From Sphingomonas populi (GTDB lineage Bacteria; Pseudomonadota; Alphaproteobacteria; Sphingomonadales; Sphingomonadaceae): DNA of 64,000 bases. Below are positions 51,562 through 60,709 of the stretch, piece by piece. Numbering within the stretch: the first letter of the stretch is position 1; each line of letters starts with the position of its first letter. The notes beneath the pieces were generated by a model, which was not told where the DNA came from, made no database searches, and saw nothing but the letters and a program-made list of their open reading frames with translations. The DNA lies in NCBI RefSeq assembly GCF_004208535.1, contig NZ_SGIS01000003.1:124001-188000 (forward strand). The letters are read 5' to 3'. The translations under genes were made by a program, and so were the position numbers.

Positions 51562-52854
51562 TCAGGACAACAGGATGGGGGATGGAACGAAACCGGTGTC
51601 GATCCGGCGGGCGAGGCGCAGCAGCGCGCGGTCCGCACCCGACGCGCCAATCAACTGCACCGCGACGGGCATGCCGGCCGCGTCGGTGCCGGCGGGGACG
51701 ACCAGCGCGGGCAGGCCGGCGACATTGGCCAGCGCGGTGAACATCGCCTGATTGGCGGGAGGGCGGTTCGTATGCGGAAACGCCGCCTGCGGCGCGGCGG
51801 GGGTCAGCAGCACGCCGTCTTCGCCGATCGCCGCCAGCAGCGTAGCGCGCGTGCGGGCCAGCACTGCAGCAGACCGTTCGGCGTCCGCGCGGGCGGCATA
51901 GTCTAGCAGGAAGCATAGTTCGGGCGACAGCCGGTCGCGCGGGGTATCGCCCAGATACACCTCCAGCTCCCGTGCGACGCTGACGAAACCCGCCGCCTGC
52001 ACGCTACCGGGACTGTCGGACAAGGTGATCGTCTCAACCGGCAAGCCCAGCGCGGTGCACGCGCGGGCATGCGCGGTGGCGATAGCGGGTTCGCAGGGTT
52101 CAATCAGCGCAGCATCGGGCACGAACAACCGCGTCGGGTCACAGCCCTCACCCAGCCCCGGTGCGAGGACGTCGAGCAGCACCGCCAGATCACCGATCGA
52201 ACGCGCCAGCGGGCCGATCGTATCGAGCGCGCGGCCCAGCGGGACAAGTCCGTCGTCCGGCACCTGCCCGTTGCTCGGCTTCAGACCATAGATGCCGGTA
52301 TAGGCCGCCGGAATGCGTACCGATCCCATAGTGTCGGTGCCCAGAGCGACGGTGCATAGGCCCCCCGCCACCGCCGCACCGCTGCCGCCCGACGACCCGC
52401 CCGGCGTGCGACCCGTATCGTGCGGATTGGCCACCCGGCCGAAGAACGGATTGTCCGATGTCGCGCCCAACGCCGCTTCGTGCATGTTGAGCGTACCCAG
52501 CACGATCGCCCCCGCATCCCGGAGCCGCGCCACCGCAGCAGCATCGCGCCCGGCGATCACGCCGCGCCGCGCGCCCATGCCGGCGTTCCATTCCAGCCCC
52601 GCGACCGCCAGATTGGCTTTCACCGCCACCGGCACGCCTTCCAGCGCCCGTGCCGTGCCATCCCGCCAGCGCGCAGCACTTTCCGCTGCAGCCGCCTGCG
52701 CACCGGCCCGATCCAGCGCGATGAAGCTGCGCAGCGCCGGATCGATCCGTTCGATCCGCTCCAGATGGTGCGCCAGCACCGCCTGCGGGTCGGCACTGCC
52801 GGCGGCATAGGCCGCATGCAATCCCGCGATATCGATCCGGTGCCAGTCGTTCAC
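51562..52854 (-). CDS. Amidase-signature family amidase
   Basis: 430 residues. Ser-cisSer-Lys hydrolase: Lys in GVPVAVKANLAV, Ser-Gly-rich core in GRTPGGSSGGSGAAVAGGL, nucleophile Ser in GTDTMGSVRIPAAYTG (family usually GTDTGGS; here Met in place of Gly), then GLKPSNGQVP. The oxyanion-loop substitution may alter specificity. It hydrolyses an amide such as a maleamate-type or carbamoyl product. It is the third C-N hydrolase of the island besides HyuAB and the PuuE-like enzyme. ATG 52854 overlaps the ligase stop by 4 nt. Confidence 0.88.
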   Translation of the reverse strand: MNDWHRIDIAGLHAAYAAGSADPQAVLAHHLERIERIDPALRSFIALDRAGAQAAAAESAARWRDGTARALEGVPVAVKANLAVAGLEWNAGMGARRGVIAGRDAAAVARLRDAGAIVLGTLNMHEAALGATSDNPFFGRVANPHDTGRTPGGSSGGSGAAVAGGLCTVALGTDTMGSVRIPAAYTGIYGLKPSNGQVPDDGLVPLGRALDTIGPLARSIGDLAVLLDVLAPGLGEGCDPTRLFVPDAALIEPCEPAIATAHARACTALGLPVETITLSDSPGSVQAAGFVSVARELEVYLGDTPRDRLSPELCFLLDYAARADAERSAAVLARTRATLLAAIGEDGVLLTPAAPQAAFPHTNRPPANQAMFTALANVAGLPALVVPAGTDAAGMPVAVQLIGASGADRALLRLARRIDTGFVPSPILLS

Positions 52855-54227
52855 TTGCCGCGCTCGTCGATCAACCGGATCGGCTTCTGCCGCACGTCGA
52901 TCTGGGTGACGGCGGCGGTCTCGCCCGGCGCCACCAATGCGATCGCCACTTCGACGCCCAGGCCCTTGCGCAGCATCGTGCCCAGATCACCCGCATCGCT
53001 GCCGCCGCGCGTCTCCAGCGTCACCCGCATATCCTCGCGCCCGGTCGCGTCGCGGGTCAGGTGGCAGACATATTCGCCGGTCAGGTCGGCCCGGTTCTCG
53101 ATCAGCACGCCGATCGCGTGCGGGAACACATTGATCCCGCGCAGCTTGACCATATTGTCGCTGCGGCCCTTGAACCCGGCGATCCGCTTGAACGCCATGC
53201 CGGTCGCATTGGTGCCGGTCAGCTCCTGCGTCACGTCATGGGTGTTAAAGCGGATGCAGGGGGCGATATCGTCCTTGAACAGGCAGGTGACGACCATGTC
53301 GCCCAGCCCGCCCGGCGCCACCGGCGCGCCACTGTCGACATCGAGCAGCTCCAGATATTGCGCGTCTTCCCAAACATACAGCCCGTCGCGTTCCGGCCCC
53401 TCTCCGGCGATCGCCCCGGTATCGCCGACACCGTACCAGTCGAACGCCTTGGCGCCGCCCCAGGCGCTTTCGATCGCGCTGCGATCATCTGAGCCGAGAT
53501 GGCCGCAGATCATCTTGATGGCGATCCGATCCGCCAGCCCCTCGGCCCGCGCCACGTCCGACAGCTTGCGGATGTAATCGACAAAGCCGACCAGCGCGGT
53601 GACGCCGAAATCGGCCATCAGCGCCACCTGGGCCGTCGATCGCGTCTCGATCCCCGTACCGGCCGACAGGAACAAGGCGTTGGTGAAGTGGGTGACGGCC
53701 TCGCGCACATAATGGCCGCCGTTGATCATGCCATGACCATAGACCGACTGCACCACGTCGCGGTGGCCCATGCCCTGCCAGCGATACATGCGGCCGACGA
53801 GCAGGTTGGTCACCTCCCGCCCCTTCGGCCCGAACAGCAAAGGCTGGGGCCGCCCGGTGGTGCCCGACGTGGTGTGGAAGATCACCGGCGGCCGCGCCGG
53901 ATCATCGGCCAGCCCGGCAAAGTCGCCGAACGGCGGATGCGCCGCCACCGATGCCATCAGGTCGCTCTTGTCGTACACCGGCAGCAGGACGATGTCCTCC
54001 AGGCTGCGGATATCGCCCGGCTCGATCCCCTTCGCGCCCCAGAGCCGTTGATAGAAGGGGATCTGCCACCCGCGCCGCATCAGCGTGAGAAAACGCTGGT
54101 TCTGCAGCGCGAACAGTTCATCGCGGCTCATGCCGGTATAGCGCGCAACAAAGGCGTCGCCGACCGGATAGTCCGCCAGCATCTGGCGCGCGTCGAAGGA
54201 TTCGAAATAGCTCGGGGGCGTCATCAT
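52851..54227 (-). CDS. Phenylacetate-CoA ligase (PaaK)-like acyl-CoA synthetase
   Basis: 458 residues, PaaK branch of the adenylate-forming enzymes. AMP-binding motif VIFHTTSGTTGRPQPLLF, aryl/acyl pocket region VYGHGMINGGHYVREA, DWYGVGDTGAIAGEG, and the C-terminal hinge KGRSDNMVKLRGINVFP. It activates a carboxylic acid, often aromatic, to its CoA thioester with ATP. In this operon it likely supplies CoA entry in addition to the two CaiB transferases. The start pair ATGATG overlaps the PrpD stop by 4 nt. Substrate unknown. Confidence 0.87.
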   Translation of the reverse strand: MMTPPSYFESFDARQMLADYPVGDAFVARYTGMSRDELFALQNQRFLTLMRRGWQIPFYQRLWGAKGIEPGDIRSLEDIVLLPVYDKSDLMASVAAHPPFGDFAGLADDPARPPVIFHTTSGTTGRPQPLLFGPKGREVTNLLVGRMYRWQGMGHRDVVQSVYGHGMINGGHYVREAVTHFTNALFLSAGTGIETRSTAQVALMADFGVTALVGFVDYIRKLSDVARAEGLADRIAIKMICGHLGSDDRSAIESAWGGAKAFDWYGVGDTGAIAGEGPERDGLYVWEDAQYLELLDVDSGAPVAPGGLGDMVVTCLFKDDIAPCIRFNTHDVTQELTGTNATGMAFKRIAGFKGRSDNMVKLRGINVFPHAIGVLIENRADLTGEYVCHLTRDATGREDMRVTLETRGGSDAGDLGTMLRKGLGVEVAIALVAPGETAAVTQIDVRQKPIRLIDERGK

Positions 54228-55525
54228 GGCTCCGGACAGGCGAAATAGCCGAGCGGATCGGTGAAGATCCGGGGATCGGCCTGGGGGGCAAGCTCGGCGG
54301 CAAGCGCCAGCTTCGCGCGGGTTTGCGTGGGGGTCATCGACGCATCGGGATGGCCCAGCGTGTTCGGGATGGCGCGTTCGATGGTGGTGCCGTCGGTCAA
54401 CGTCACCACCATCCGTTGGGGGCCAAGCGCGTTGGGATCTGCATTGCCGTCCAGCGTGATCCGAACGCGCGCGGCCAGCGCCAGCACTGAGGGATCGTCC
54501 AGGCTTTCGGGGGTGAAGCGGCGAGGATCAATCCGCCCGTCCTGCAGCATTAGCGCCGTCAGCAGCGGCAGGCACAGCCGGGCATAGCCGGGCGCCATCC
54601 CCACCACCGGCGCGCGACCGACCAGCCGGGCGATCAGCGGCGGCGCGAACAGTTCGATCGTGTCGATCCGCTTCGCATCGATCGCGCCTTCGCCCAGCAG
54701 CGTATCGATCGCGGAAAGCAGGGCATGGCTGGCGCGCCCCGATGGCCAGGGCTTGATCGAACATTCGGCGATCCGCCACACCGATCCGGCCCGCGCGGTA
54801 TAGCTGCCCAGATCGCCTTCATCGAACAGCTTGAGGTATCCGAACGGCCCCTCCAGCGCGCCGTGCGGGCCGCTCAGCCCGACCGCGACTAGGTCCACCG
54901 CAGCGATCGCGGCGCGGGCGGCATTGGCGACCTGCAACGGCAGAGCGATCGATCCTTCGACATGCGCCTGCATCGTGCCGGCAACCTGCGCGACGGCAAG
55001 GCCGAGCACATCGTCGAACCGCTCGATGCCCTCGATCCGCGCCACCGCCAGCGCAGCGCCGACCGTGCCGGCAGTTGCCGGGCGGAAGAAACGCAACGGC
55101 GTCCGCGCGATCAGGCCCAGCCCGCTCGCTACGTCGACGCCCACGGCAAGCGCCGAGAGCGCCGCCTCAGGATCGCATCCGCCCCGCCGCCCGATCGCCG
55201 CGAGCAGCGCGGCGGTGACGGTGGACAGCGCATGGACCACCGCCGGCTCGTGCAGCGCATCCCATTCGAGGCAATGGATCTGAAACGCGTTGACGAAGGC
55301 CGCGCCTGTCGCGGGCAGCTTCGCGGACATCCCGAGGATGCGGCAATCTTCGCCTGCGCCCCAACCCGCAGCCGCGGCGCGGACACCCTCGGCACCCGGC
55401 GCGCGCGCACCCGCTGCACCTACGGCCAGCGTATCGGCCAGCATCGCCAGCGCCGCCGCGCGGACCGGCGGCGGCAACCGGTGTTCGGCGCGGGCAAAGG
55501 CGATCAACTGGGCAGTGGCGCTCAC
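54224..55525 (-). CDS. MmgE/PrpD family protein, copy 1
   Basis: 433 residues, helical domain plus MmgE/PrpD C-terminal domain. Active-site region NAFQIHCLEWDALHEPAVVHALSTV; later FRPATAGTVGAALAVARIEG, ECSIKPWPSGRASHALLSAID, RMVVTLTDGTTIERAI. Family members are 2-methylcitrate dehydratase, cis-aconitate decarboxylase and imino-disuccinate epimerase. It starts at GTG 55525, overlapping the previous stop by 4 nt (GTGA), which agrees with the natural N-terminus SATAQLIAFARAEHRLP. A second, distinct family member lies directly upstream; the pair may form a heteromer or act in sequence. Confidence 0.85.
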   Translation of the reverse strand: MSATAQLIAFARAEHRLPPPVRAAALAMLADTLAVGAAGARAPGAEGVRAAAAGWGAGEDCRILGMSAKLPATGAAFVNAFQIHCLEWDALHEPAVVHALSTVTAALLAAIGRRGGCDPEAALSALAVGVDVASGLGLIARTPLRFFRPATAGTVGAALAVARIEGIERFDDVLGLAVAQVAGTMQAHVEGSIALPLQVANAARAAIAAVDLVAVGLSGPHGALEGPFGYLKLFDEGDLGSYTARAGSVWRIAECSIKPWPSGRASHALLSAIDTLLGEGAIDAKRIDTIELFAPPLIARLVGRAPVVGMAPGYARLCLPLLTALMLQDGRIDPRRFTPESLDDPSVLALAARVRITLDGNADPNALGPQRMVVTLTDGTTIERAIPNTLGHPDASMTPTQTRAKLALAAELAPQADPRIFTDPLGYFACPEP

Positions 55526-56760
55526 AGCCACGCCTCCAGCCAGTCTAACAACGGCGTTGTGTCGTCGGCCTCCAGCGCAGCCGCAACGCCCGCCTCTGTG
55601 CCGGCAGCATCGATACCGCCCCACGCCATCAGCGTGCGCGCCTTCGCCACAATATCGGCCTCCGCCATCGGCCGCTCGGGATCGCCGAAGGTGTCGGTCC
55701 GCAGCACCGATCCGGCCGCGCTCGTCACCCGCGCGCCGAAATGCTTGGGATAGGCGGCGGTCAGCGCCGGTTCCTCAAAGACCCGCACCAGCGCCCGCTC
55801 CGGCGCGAGCGCAGCAATCGCCTCCGGCTCGAAATCGGCGAGCTGCGGCACGCCCCGCGCCATCACGATCGCGATGGCATGTTGCAGCGAGAATTTGGCC
55901 TGCACCACTGATTGCGGGTCGGGCCGGTCGCAAAAGGTCAGCGCATCGCGATAGGCGGCGACGGTGATCTCGCCGGTGAGCTTGCCCTCGCGCTTCAGCG
56001 ACAGCGCGGCATCGATCGCTGGATGAGCATGGCGGCAGGCACCCCAAGGCTTGAAGCTGACCTCTTCGATCCGCCAGCCCTCGCCCAACACCATCGGGCG
56101 AGGTGCTCGGCAGGCCGCCGCGTACAGCCCCTGCGGCCCTTCCAATATCTGGCGCGGTCCCCGCGCACCGTGGCGGGTATGATGCGCCGCCGATATCCCG
56201 GTCGCACGGGCGTGGGCAAGGTGCCATTGCTTGCCGTCCCCGGGCGCGTGCCGCATCTGCCACAGCCCGCCCGTCACTGATCCCGCCAGCCCCAGCGCGT
56301 CCGCAGTCGCGCCAGCGTCCAGATCGAGCAAAGACGCCGCCGCCGCCGCCGCACCGAAGCTCCCCGCGGTGGCTGTGGGGTGCCAAAAAGCGTAATGATG
56401 CGCGTCCAGCGTCGCCGCCACCGCCACCATCGCCTCATAGCCGCGCACGCCGGCATCCAGGCAGGCATCCATGCTCGCACCGGCCCTGAGCGCAGCCGGC
56501 CAGATCACCGGGCCGGGATGAACGATGCCGGTGCGATGGATGTCGTCCATTTCCAGCAAATTGCCCAGCCATGTCGCCCGCTCGATCGCACTGCCGCCCC
56601 CGCGCCGCTGCAGCGCCGCCGTATCCGACCGGCGCGCACCGGCCACGCAGCCCAGCCAATCGAGCAGGTGCAGCCGCGCCCGCTGCCGCATCGCCAGCGG
56701 CACCGACCGGCGCAGATGCGCGGCCAGTTGCTCGGTCAGGCTGGCGGCCGGTTCAACCAT
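55522..56760 (-). CDS. MmgE/PrpD family protein, copy 2
   Basis: 412 residues. N-terminus SLTEQLAAHLRRSVPLAMRQRARLHLLDWLGCVAG; active-site region LLEMDDIHRTGIVHPGPVIWPAAL, closer to the MmgE/PrpD consensus (DD-x-H, HP) than copy 1; then FWHPTATAGSFGAAAAAASLL, KPWGACRHAHPAIDAAL. The dehydratase or epimerase/decarboxylase acts on a tricarboxylate or branched dicarboxylate. ATG 56760 begins the family-like sequence and overlaps the CaiB 3' end by 8 nt. Copies 1 and 2 differ at most positions, so they are old paralogues, not a recent duplication. Confidence 0.85.
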   Translation of the reverse strand: MVEPAASLTEQLAAHLRRSVPLAMRQRARLHLLDWLGCVAGARRSDTAALQRRGGGSAIERATWLGNLLEMDDIHRTGIVHPGPVIWPAALRAGASMDACLDAGVRGYEAMVAVAATLDAHHYAFWHPTATAGSFGAAAAAASLLDLDAGATADALGLAGSVTGGLWQMRHAPGDGKQWHLAHARATGISAAHHTRHGARGPRQILEGPQGLYAAACRAPRPMVLGEGWRIEEVSFKPWGACRHAHPAIDAALSLKREGKLTGEITVAAYRDALTFCDRPDPQSVVQAKFSLQHAIAIVMARGVPQLADFEPEAIAALAPERALVRVFEEPALTAAYPKHFGARVTSAAGSVLRTDTFGDPERPMAEADIVAKARTLMAWGGIDAAGTEAGVAAALEADDTTPLLDWLEAWL

Positions 56761-57841
56761 GCGCGTCCAGTTCCGGCGCGGGCACGGGTGCCCAGTCGGG
56801 CTGGCTGGCAAAGCGGATCGCGGGGGCAATCTGATGGGCGCCGTCCGCCTCAACGACCAATCGCCGCTCGGCGATTTCCGGCGCCGTCATCGCCTCGCGC
56901 AGATCGAGCACCGGCGCATAGGCAACGTCGATCGCCGCCATGAACGCCGTCCATTCGTCCTGCGTTCGCATCGCAAAGGTTTCGCGCAAGAAAGCAATTA
57001 GCGGCGCCTGTGCTTCGCCCGCCGGTGCCGCAGCCATCACGATCAGGTCTTCGCGCCCCAATGCCCCCAGCAACGCCGCAGCGAATTTCGGCTCGCGTCC
57101 AGCCAGCGCGACATGGCGCCCATCGCTGGTCGCATAGACGTTGTAAAACGCCGCCCCGCCCAACGAGCGCTGGCTGGCCGAGCGCGGCGCGTCCCCGCCA
57201 TGGATCGCGTCGCCCACCACATGCGCGCACCACGGCAGCAGCGCGTCGAACATCGCAACATCAATATGATCGCCCCGTCCGCTCTTCTCGCGCCCGATCA
57301 GCGCCATCAGCACCGCCGACAGGCCGGTCAGCCCCGCCGCCATATCGGTCGACGGCACCCCCGGCACCACCGGCGCCCCATCCGGCCCGTCGTTCAGCGA
57401 CAGGAACCCGGCGAGCGCCTGCACCGCCATATCATGCGCCGGGTGATGCGCCCGCGCGCCGCTCTGGCCAAAGGCGGAGATCGAGCAATAGACGATCTGC
57501 GGATTGCGCGCCGCCACCGCCGCATAGCCAAAGCCCAGCCGCTGCATCACGCCGGGGCGGAACCCCTCGACGAACACATCCGCATCGTCGATCAGCGCCC
57601 ATAAAGCCTCGCGCCCGGCATCGCTTTTCAGGTCGAGCGCCACGCTCTGCTTCCCGCGATTGGTGTTGCGGAACCAGATCGACTGGCCGCCCTCGAACGG
57701 CTCCAGCCCGCGCGCCGGATCGCCCGCCAGCGGCTCGACCTTGATCACCTCCGCCCCCTGATCGGCGAGCATCAGCGTCAGCATCGGCCCCGGCAGGAAC
57801 TGCGACAGATCGACGACGCGAAGACCCTCAAGCTTGCCCAT
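56753..57841 (-). CDS. CaiB/BaiF (family III) CoA-transferase, copy 1
   Basis: 362 residues. Motifs: LRVVDLSQFLPGPMLTLMLADQGAEVIKVEP, NRGKQSVALDLKS, YCSISAFGQSG, catalytic Asp in HPAHDMAVQALAGF, and GDHIDVAMFDALLPW. Family III enzymes swap CoA between a CoA-ester and a free acid via an enzyme-bound anhydride at the Asp. At 362 residues it is shorter than the 400-residue formyl-CoA transferase type and nearer to alpha-methylacyl-CoA racemase/BaiF, so racemisation is an alternative. Start ATG 57841 shares one base with the stop of copy 2. Confidence 0.87.
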   Translation of the reverse strand: MGKLEGLRVVDLSQFLPGPMLTLMLADQGAEVIKVEPLAGDPARGLEPFEGGQSIWFRNTNRGKQSVALDLKSDAGREALWALIDDADVFVEGFRPGVMQRLGFGYAAVAARNPQIVYCSISAFGQSGARAHHPAHDMAVQALAGFLSLNDGPDGAPVVPGVPSTDMAAGLTGLSAVLMALIGREKSGRGDHIDVAMFDALLPWCAHVVGDAIHGGDAPRSASQRSLGGAAFYNVYATSDGRHVALAGREPKFAAALLGALGREDLIVMAAAPAGEAQAPLIAFLRETFAMRTQDEWTAFMAAIDVAYAPVLDLREAMTAPEIAERRLVVEADGAHQIAPAIRFASQPDWAPVPAPELDAHG

Positions 57842-59028
57842 CAGAGCACGGCCCCGGCGCGCAAGGACGCGATCTCCGCCGCATCGTAGCCCGCTTCGGC
57901 CAGCACCGCATCGGTGTCCCCGCCGAGCAGCGGCGCAGCGCGTGCGGGCAGCCGATCGCCGTCCAGCCGGATCGGATTGGCGAGCACGCGCAGATCCGCG
58001 CGATCGGCATGCGCCACCGTGTCGATCATCGCGGTTTCGGCCAAGAACGGGTTATCGAGAGCCCCTGCCAGATCATAGACCGGCGCCACCGGCACCGCCC
58101 CCCCCAGCCGATCGACCCACTCCGCCACGGTAGCGGTCTCGAACCGCGCCTCCAGCAGCTCGGTCAGCACCTCCCGGTTCGCCAGCCGTGCCTTGGGGCT
58201 GGCGAAGCGCGGGTCTTCAGCCAGTTCCGCGCACCCCATCGTCTCGATCAGCCGCAGCCAGAATTTCGGCATCTGCGCCATCACGAACAGCCAGCCGTCG
58301 CTCGCCCGGAACAACTGGCTCGGCACCACCGAAGGATGCGCCGATCGTGGCGCCCGCCCGGTCACATCGCCTTCGTTCAGATACCAGGTCGCCGGATAGC
58401 TGGTCTGGTGAATCGCGGTGGAGAGCAGGTCGACATCCACGTCACGCCCCTCGCCGGTCTTCGTCGCATCCAGCAACGCCGCCAGCAGGCCGACACACAT
58501 CATGCTGCCGGTCATGAAATCGACCATCGACAGGCCAAAGCGCACCGGCGGCCCGTCCGGCTCGCCGGTCATCGACAGATAGCCCGCCTCGGCCTGCATC
58601 AGATAATCATAGCCGGGCCATTTGGCGCGGCTGTTGTCGCGTCCATAGGCAGACAGATGCGCGCACACGATCGCCGGGTTCGCCGCCGCCAGCCTGGCAT
58701 AGGTCAGCCCCAGCCGTTCGGGCAGGTCGCCGCGCAGATTGTTGGCGACGGCATCTGCCCCCGCCGCCAGCCGGTGCAGCACCGCCTGCCCCTCTGCACA
58801 ATCAATGTCGAGCGTCAGCGACCGCTTGTTGAGGTTGAAGGTCTGGAAGAACAGGCTTTCCTTCTCGCGCAGGAAATGCGGCCCCACCGAACGCGCGGTA
58901 TCGCCCGCGCCCGGCGTTTCGATCTTGATTACCTCCGCACCCAATTGGGCGAGCAGCATCGTGCCGTACGGCCCGGCGCCATATTGCTCGACCGAAAGGA
59001 TCCGGACCCCGGCAAGCGGCAGGCGCAT
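57841..59028 (-). CDS. CaiB/BaiF (family III) CoA-transferase, copy 2
   Basis: 395 residues, the normal length for a transferase. Motifs: VRILSVEQYGAGPYGTMLLAQLGAEVIKIETP, NLNKRSLTLDIDC, AHLSAYGRDNS, catalytic Asp in WPGYDYLMQAEAGYLS, and GRDVDVDLLSTAI. It resembles succinyl-CoA:mesaconate/citramalate-type CoA transferases in length and motif placing. It would charge a dicarboxylic acid with CoA. Placement next to an acyl-CoA dehydrogenase, MaoC and CitE supports that. Start ATG 59028 shares one base with the dehydrogenase stop (TGATG); extension to 59103 is shadow sequence. Confidence 0.88.
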   Translation of the reverse strand: MRLPLAGVRILSVEQYGAGPYGTMLLAQLGAEVIKIETPGAGDTARSVGPHFLREKESLFFQTFNLNKRSLTLDIDCAEGQAVLHRLAAGADAVANNLRGDLPERLGLTYARLAAANPAIVCAHLSAYGRDNSRAKWPGYDYLMQAEAGYLSMTGEPDGPPVRFGLSMVDFMTGSMMCVGLLAALLDATKTGEGRDVDVDLLSTAIHQTSYPATWYLNEGDVTGRAPRSAHPSVVPSQLFRASDGWLFVMAQMPKFWLRLIETMGCAELAEDPRFASPKARLANREVLTELLEARFETATVAEWVDRLGGAVPVAPVYDLAGALDNPFLAETAMIDTVAHADRADLRVLANPIRLDGDRLPARAAPLLGGDTDAVLAEAGYDAAEIASLRAGAVL

Positions 59029-60200
59029 CAGGCGGGGTTCCGCTTCAGCCACTGCTTGGCGATGATCATGCGCTGCATTTCGTTGGTGCCTTCGCCGATG
59101 CACATCAGCAGCGCGTCGCGATAGTAACGCTCGATTTCATATTCCTTGGAGTAGGAATAGCCGCCGAAGATCCGCATAGCCTCTTCGGCATTGCGCACCG
59201 CCGCTTCGGACGCGAAATACTTCGCCATCCCGGCTTCCATGTCGCAGCGCTCGCCACGGTCATAGGCCTGCGCCGCCTGCTCGACGAGCAGCCGCGACGC
59301 CTCCGCCCGCGTCACCATCTCGCCCAGTTTCAACTGGATCGCCTGGTGCTGGGCGATCGGCTTGCCCATCGTCTTGCGGATCTGGGCATATTCGGTCGCC
59401 AGCCGCAGTGCGCCCAGCGCCAGCCCGACGCCGCGCGCTGCGACGTTGATCCGGCCCAGCTCCAGCCCGCCGGTCGCCTGGAAAAAGCCTTCGCCCTCCA
59501 CGCCGCCGATCAGGTTCGCCGCCGGCACGCGATAGTCGATGAAGTTCAGCTCGGCGCTATCGATCGCCTTATAGCCCAGCTTCTCGAACTTCTTGCTGAC
59601 CTCGAACCCAGGCCCCTTGGGCACGATGAAGAAGCTCATGCCCTTGTATCGCGGCTCGGCGGTGGGATCGGTCTTCACCAGCATCGCAAAGCAACTGCCT
59701 TGGACGCCGTTGGTGATCCAGGTCTTGGTGCCGTTGATCACATAGTCATCGCCATCGCGCACCGCCAAGGTGCGGATGCCCTGCAGATCGGTGCCCGCAT
59801 CCGGCTCGGTCAGCGCCAGCCCGCCGCGGATTTCGCCGCTCGCGAATTTGGGCAGCCATTCCTGCTTTTGCGCCTCGGTGCCAAAGCGTTCGACGGCGGC
59901 GGCCATGATCAGGTGCGAATTGACGATGCCGGTGATCGCCATCCAATAGGAAGCGATGCGCGCGATGATCCGGGCATAGGTCGTAGCGGGCAGGCCCAGC
60001 CCGCCATATTCCTGGCCGATCGTCGCGCCGAACAGGCCCATTTCCTTCATCTGTTCGACCAGTGCGGCCGGCCAGATATCGCCGTGGTCATGGTACATGA
60101 CGACGGGCCGCACTTCGCGCTCGATCCACAGGTCGATGGCATCTAACAGCGCCGCTTCGTCGGCAGGATCGATGGTGCGGATGTGATGGGTGCCGCTCAT
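59028..60200 (-). CDS. Acyl-CoA dehydrogenase
   Basis: 390 residues, ACAD fold. Motifs: FGATIGQEYGGLGLP, ALTEPDAGTDLQGIRTLA, INGTKTWITNG (FAD/substrate), FFIVPKGPGFEV, catalytic Glu in MCIGEGTNEMQRMII, and MRIFGGYSYSKEYEIERYYRD. It introduces an alpha,beta double bond in an acyl-CoA, passing electrons to ETF. Given CitE and MaoC partners, a methylsuccinyl-CoA-like or glutaryl-CoA-like substrate is plausible. Extensive single-base overlaps with neighbours (TGATG at both ends) tie it to the operon. Confidence 0.9.
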   Translation of the reverse strand: MSGTHHIRTIDPADEAALLDAIDLWIEREVRPVVMYHDHGDIWPAALVEQMKEMGLFGATIGQEYGGLGLPATTYARIIARIASYWMAITGIVNSHLIMAAAVERFGTEAQKQEWLPKFASGEIRGGLALTEPDAGTDLQGIRTLAVRDGDDYVINGTKTWITNGVQGSCFAMLVKTDPTAEPRYKGMSFFIVPKGPGFEVSKKFEKLGYKAIDSAELNFIDYRVPAANLIGGVEGEGFFQATGGLELGRINVAARGVGLALGALRLATEYAQIRKTMGKPIAQHQAIQLKLGEMVTRAEASRLLVEQAAQAYDRGERCDMEAGMAKYFASEAAVRNAEEAMRIFGGYSYSKEYEIERYYRDALLMCIGEGTNEMQRMIIAKQWLKRNPA

Positions 60201-60709
60201 CAGTCGTTCACCGAGCCGAAGCCGCGCTTCCAGATCAACATGGTGCGGTTGAAGGTGCAGACCACTTCGCCGTGCTGGTTCCTGCCCGTCGTTCGCACGG
60301 TCACGATCCCCTGTTCGGGGCGCGATGCGGACTCGCGCTTTTCCAGCACTTCGCTTTCCGCATACAGCGTGTCGCCGCAGAAAACGGGGTTGGTCAGCCG
60401 AATATTGTCCCAGCCCAGATTGGCCACGGCCTTCTGGCTGACGTCGGAAACGCTCATCCCCACCATCAGCGCGACGGTGAACGGCGAACAGACCAGAGGC
60501 TTGCCGAACTCGGTTTTCTTCGCGAATTCATAATCGAAATGCGCCGGATGCGTGTTCATCGTCAGCAACGTGAACCACACATTGTCGGCATCGGTGATCG
60601 TCCGTCCCGGGCGATGTTCGTAGATATGGCCGACTACGAAATCCTCATAGGATCGACCGAAAGTTTCCCGAAACCGCCCGGGGGCGACCTCGATCACACC
60701 GTCACGCAT
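60200..60709 (-). CDS. MaoC-type hydratase, mesaconyl/itaconyl-CoA hydratase-like
   Basis: 169 residues, single hot-dog domain. Catalytic region GRTITDADNVWFTLLTMNTHPAHFDYEFAKKTEFG (Asp/His). Then FTVALMVGMSVSDVSQKAVANLGWDNIRLTNPVFCGDTLYAESEVLEKRESASRP. The GMSVSDVSQ and NLGWDNIR motifs resemble the mesaconyl-CoA/itaconyl-CoA hydratases that act before citramalyl-CoA lyase. It would add water across the enoyl-CoA made by the dehydrogenase. It sits between the dehydrogenase and CitE, with an 8-nt overlap to the latter. Name of the substrate is inference. Confidence 0.85.
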   Translation of the reverse strand: MRDGVIEVAPGRFRETFGRSYEDFVVGHIYEHRPGRTITDADNVWFTLLTMNTHPAHFDYEFAKKTEFGKPLVCSPFTVALMVGMSVSDVSQKAVANLGWDNIRLTNPVFCGDTLYAESEVLEKRESASRPEQGIVTVRTTGRNQHGEVVCTFNRTMLIWKRGFGSVND

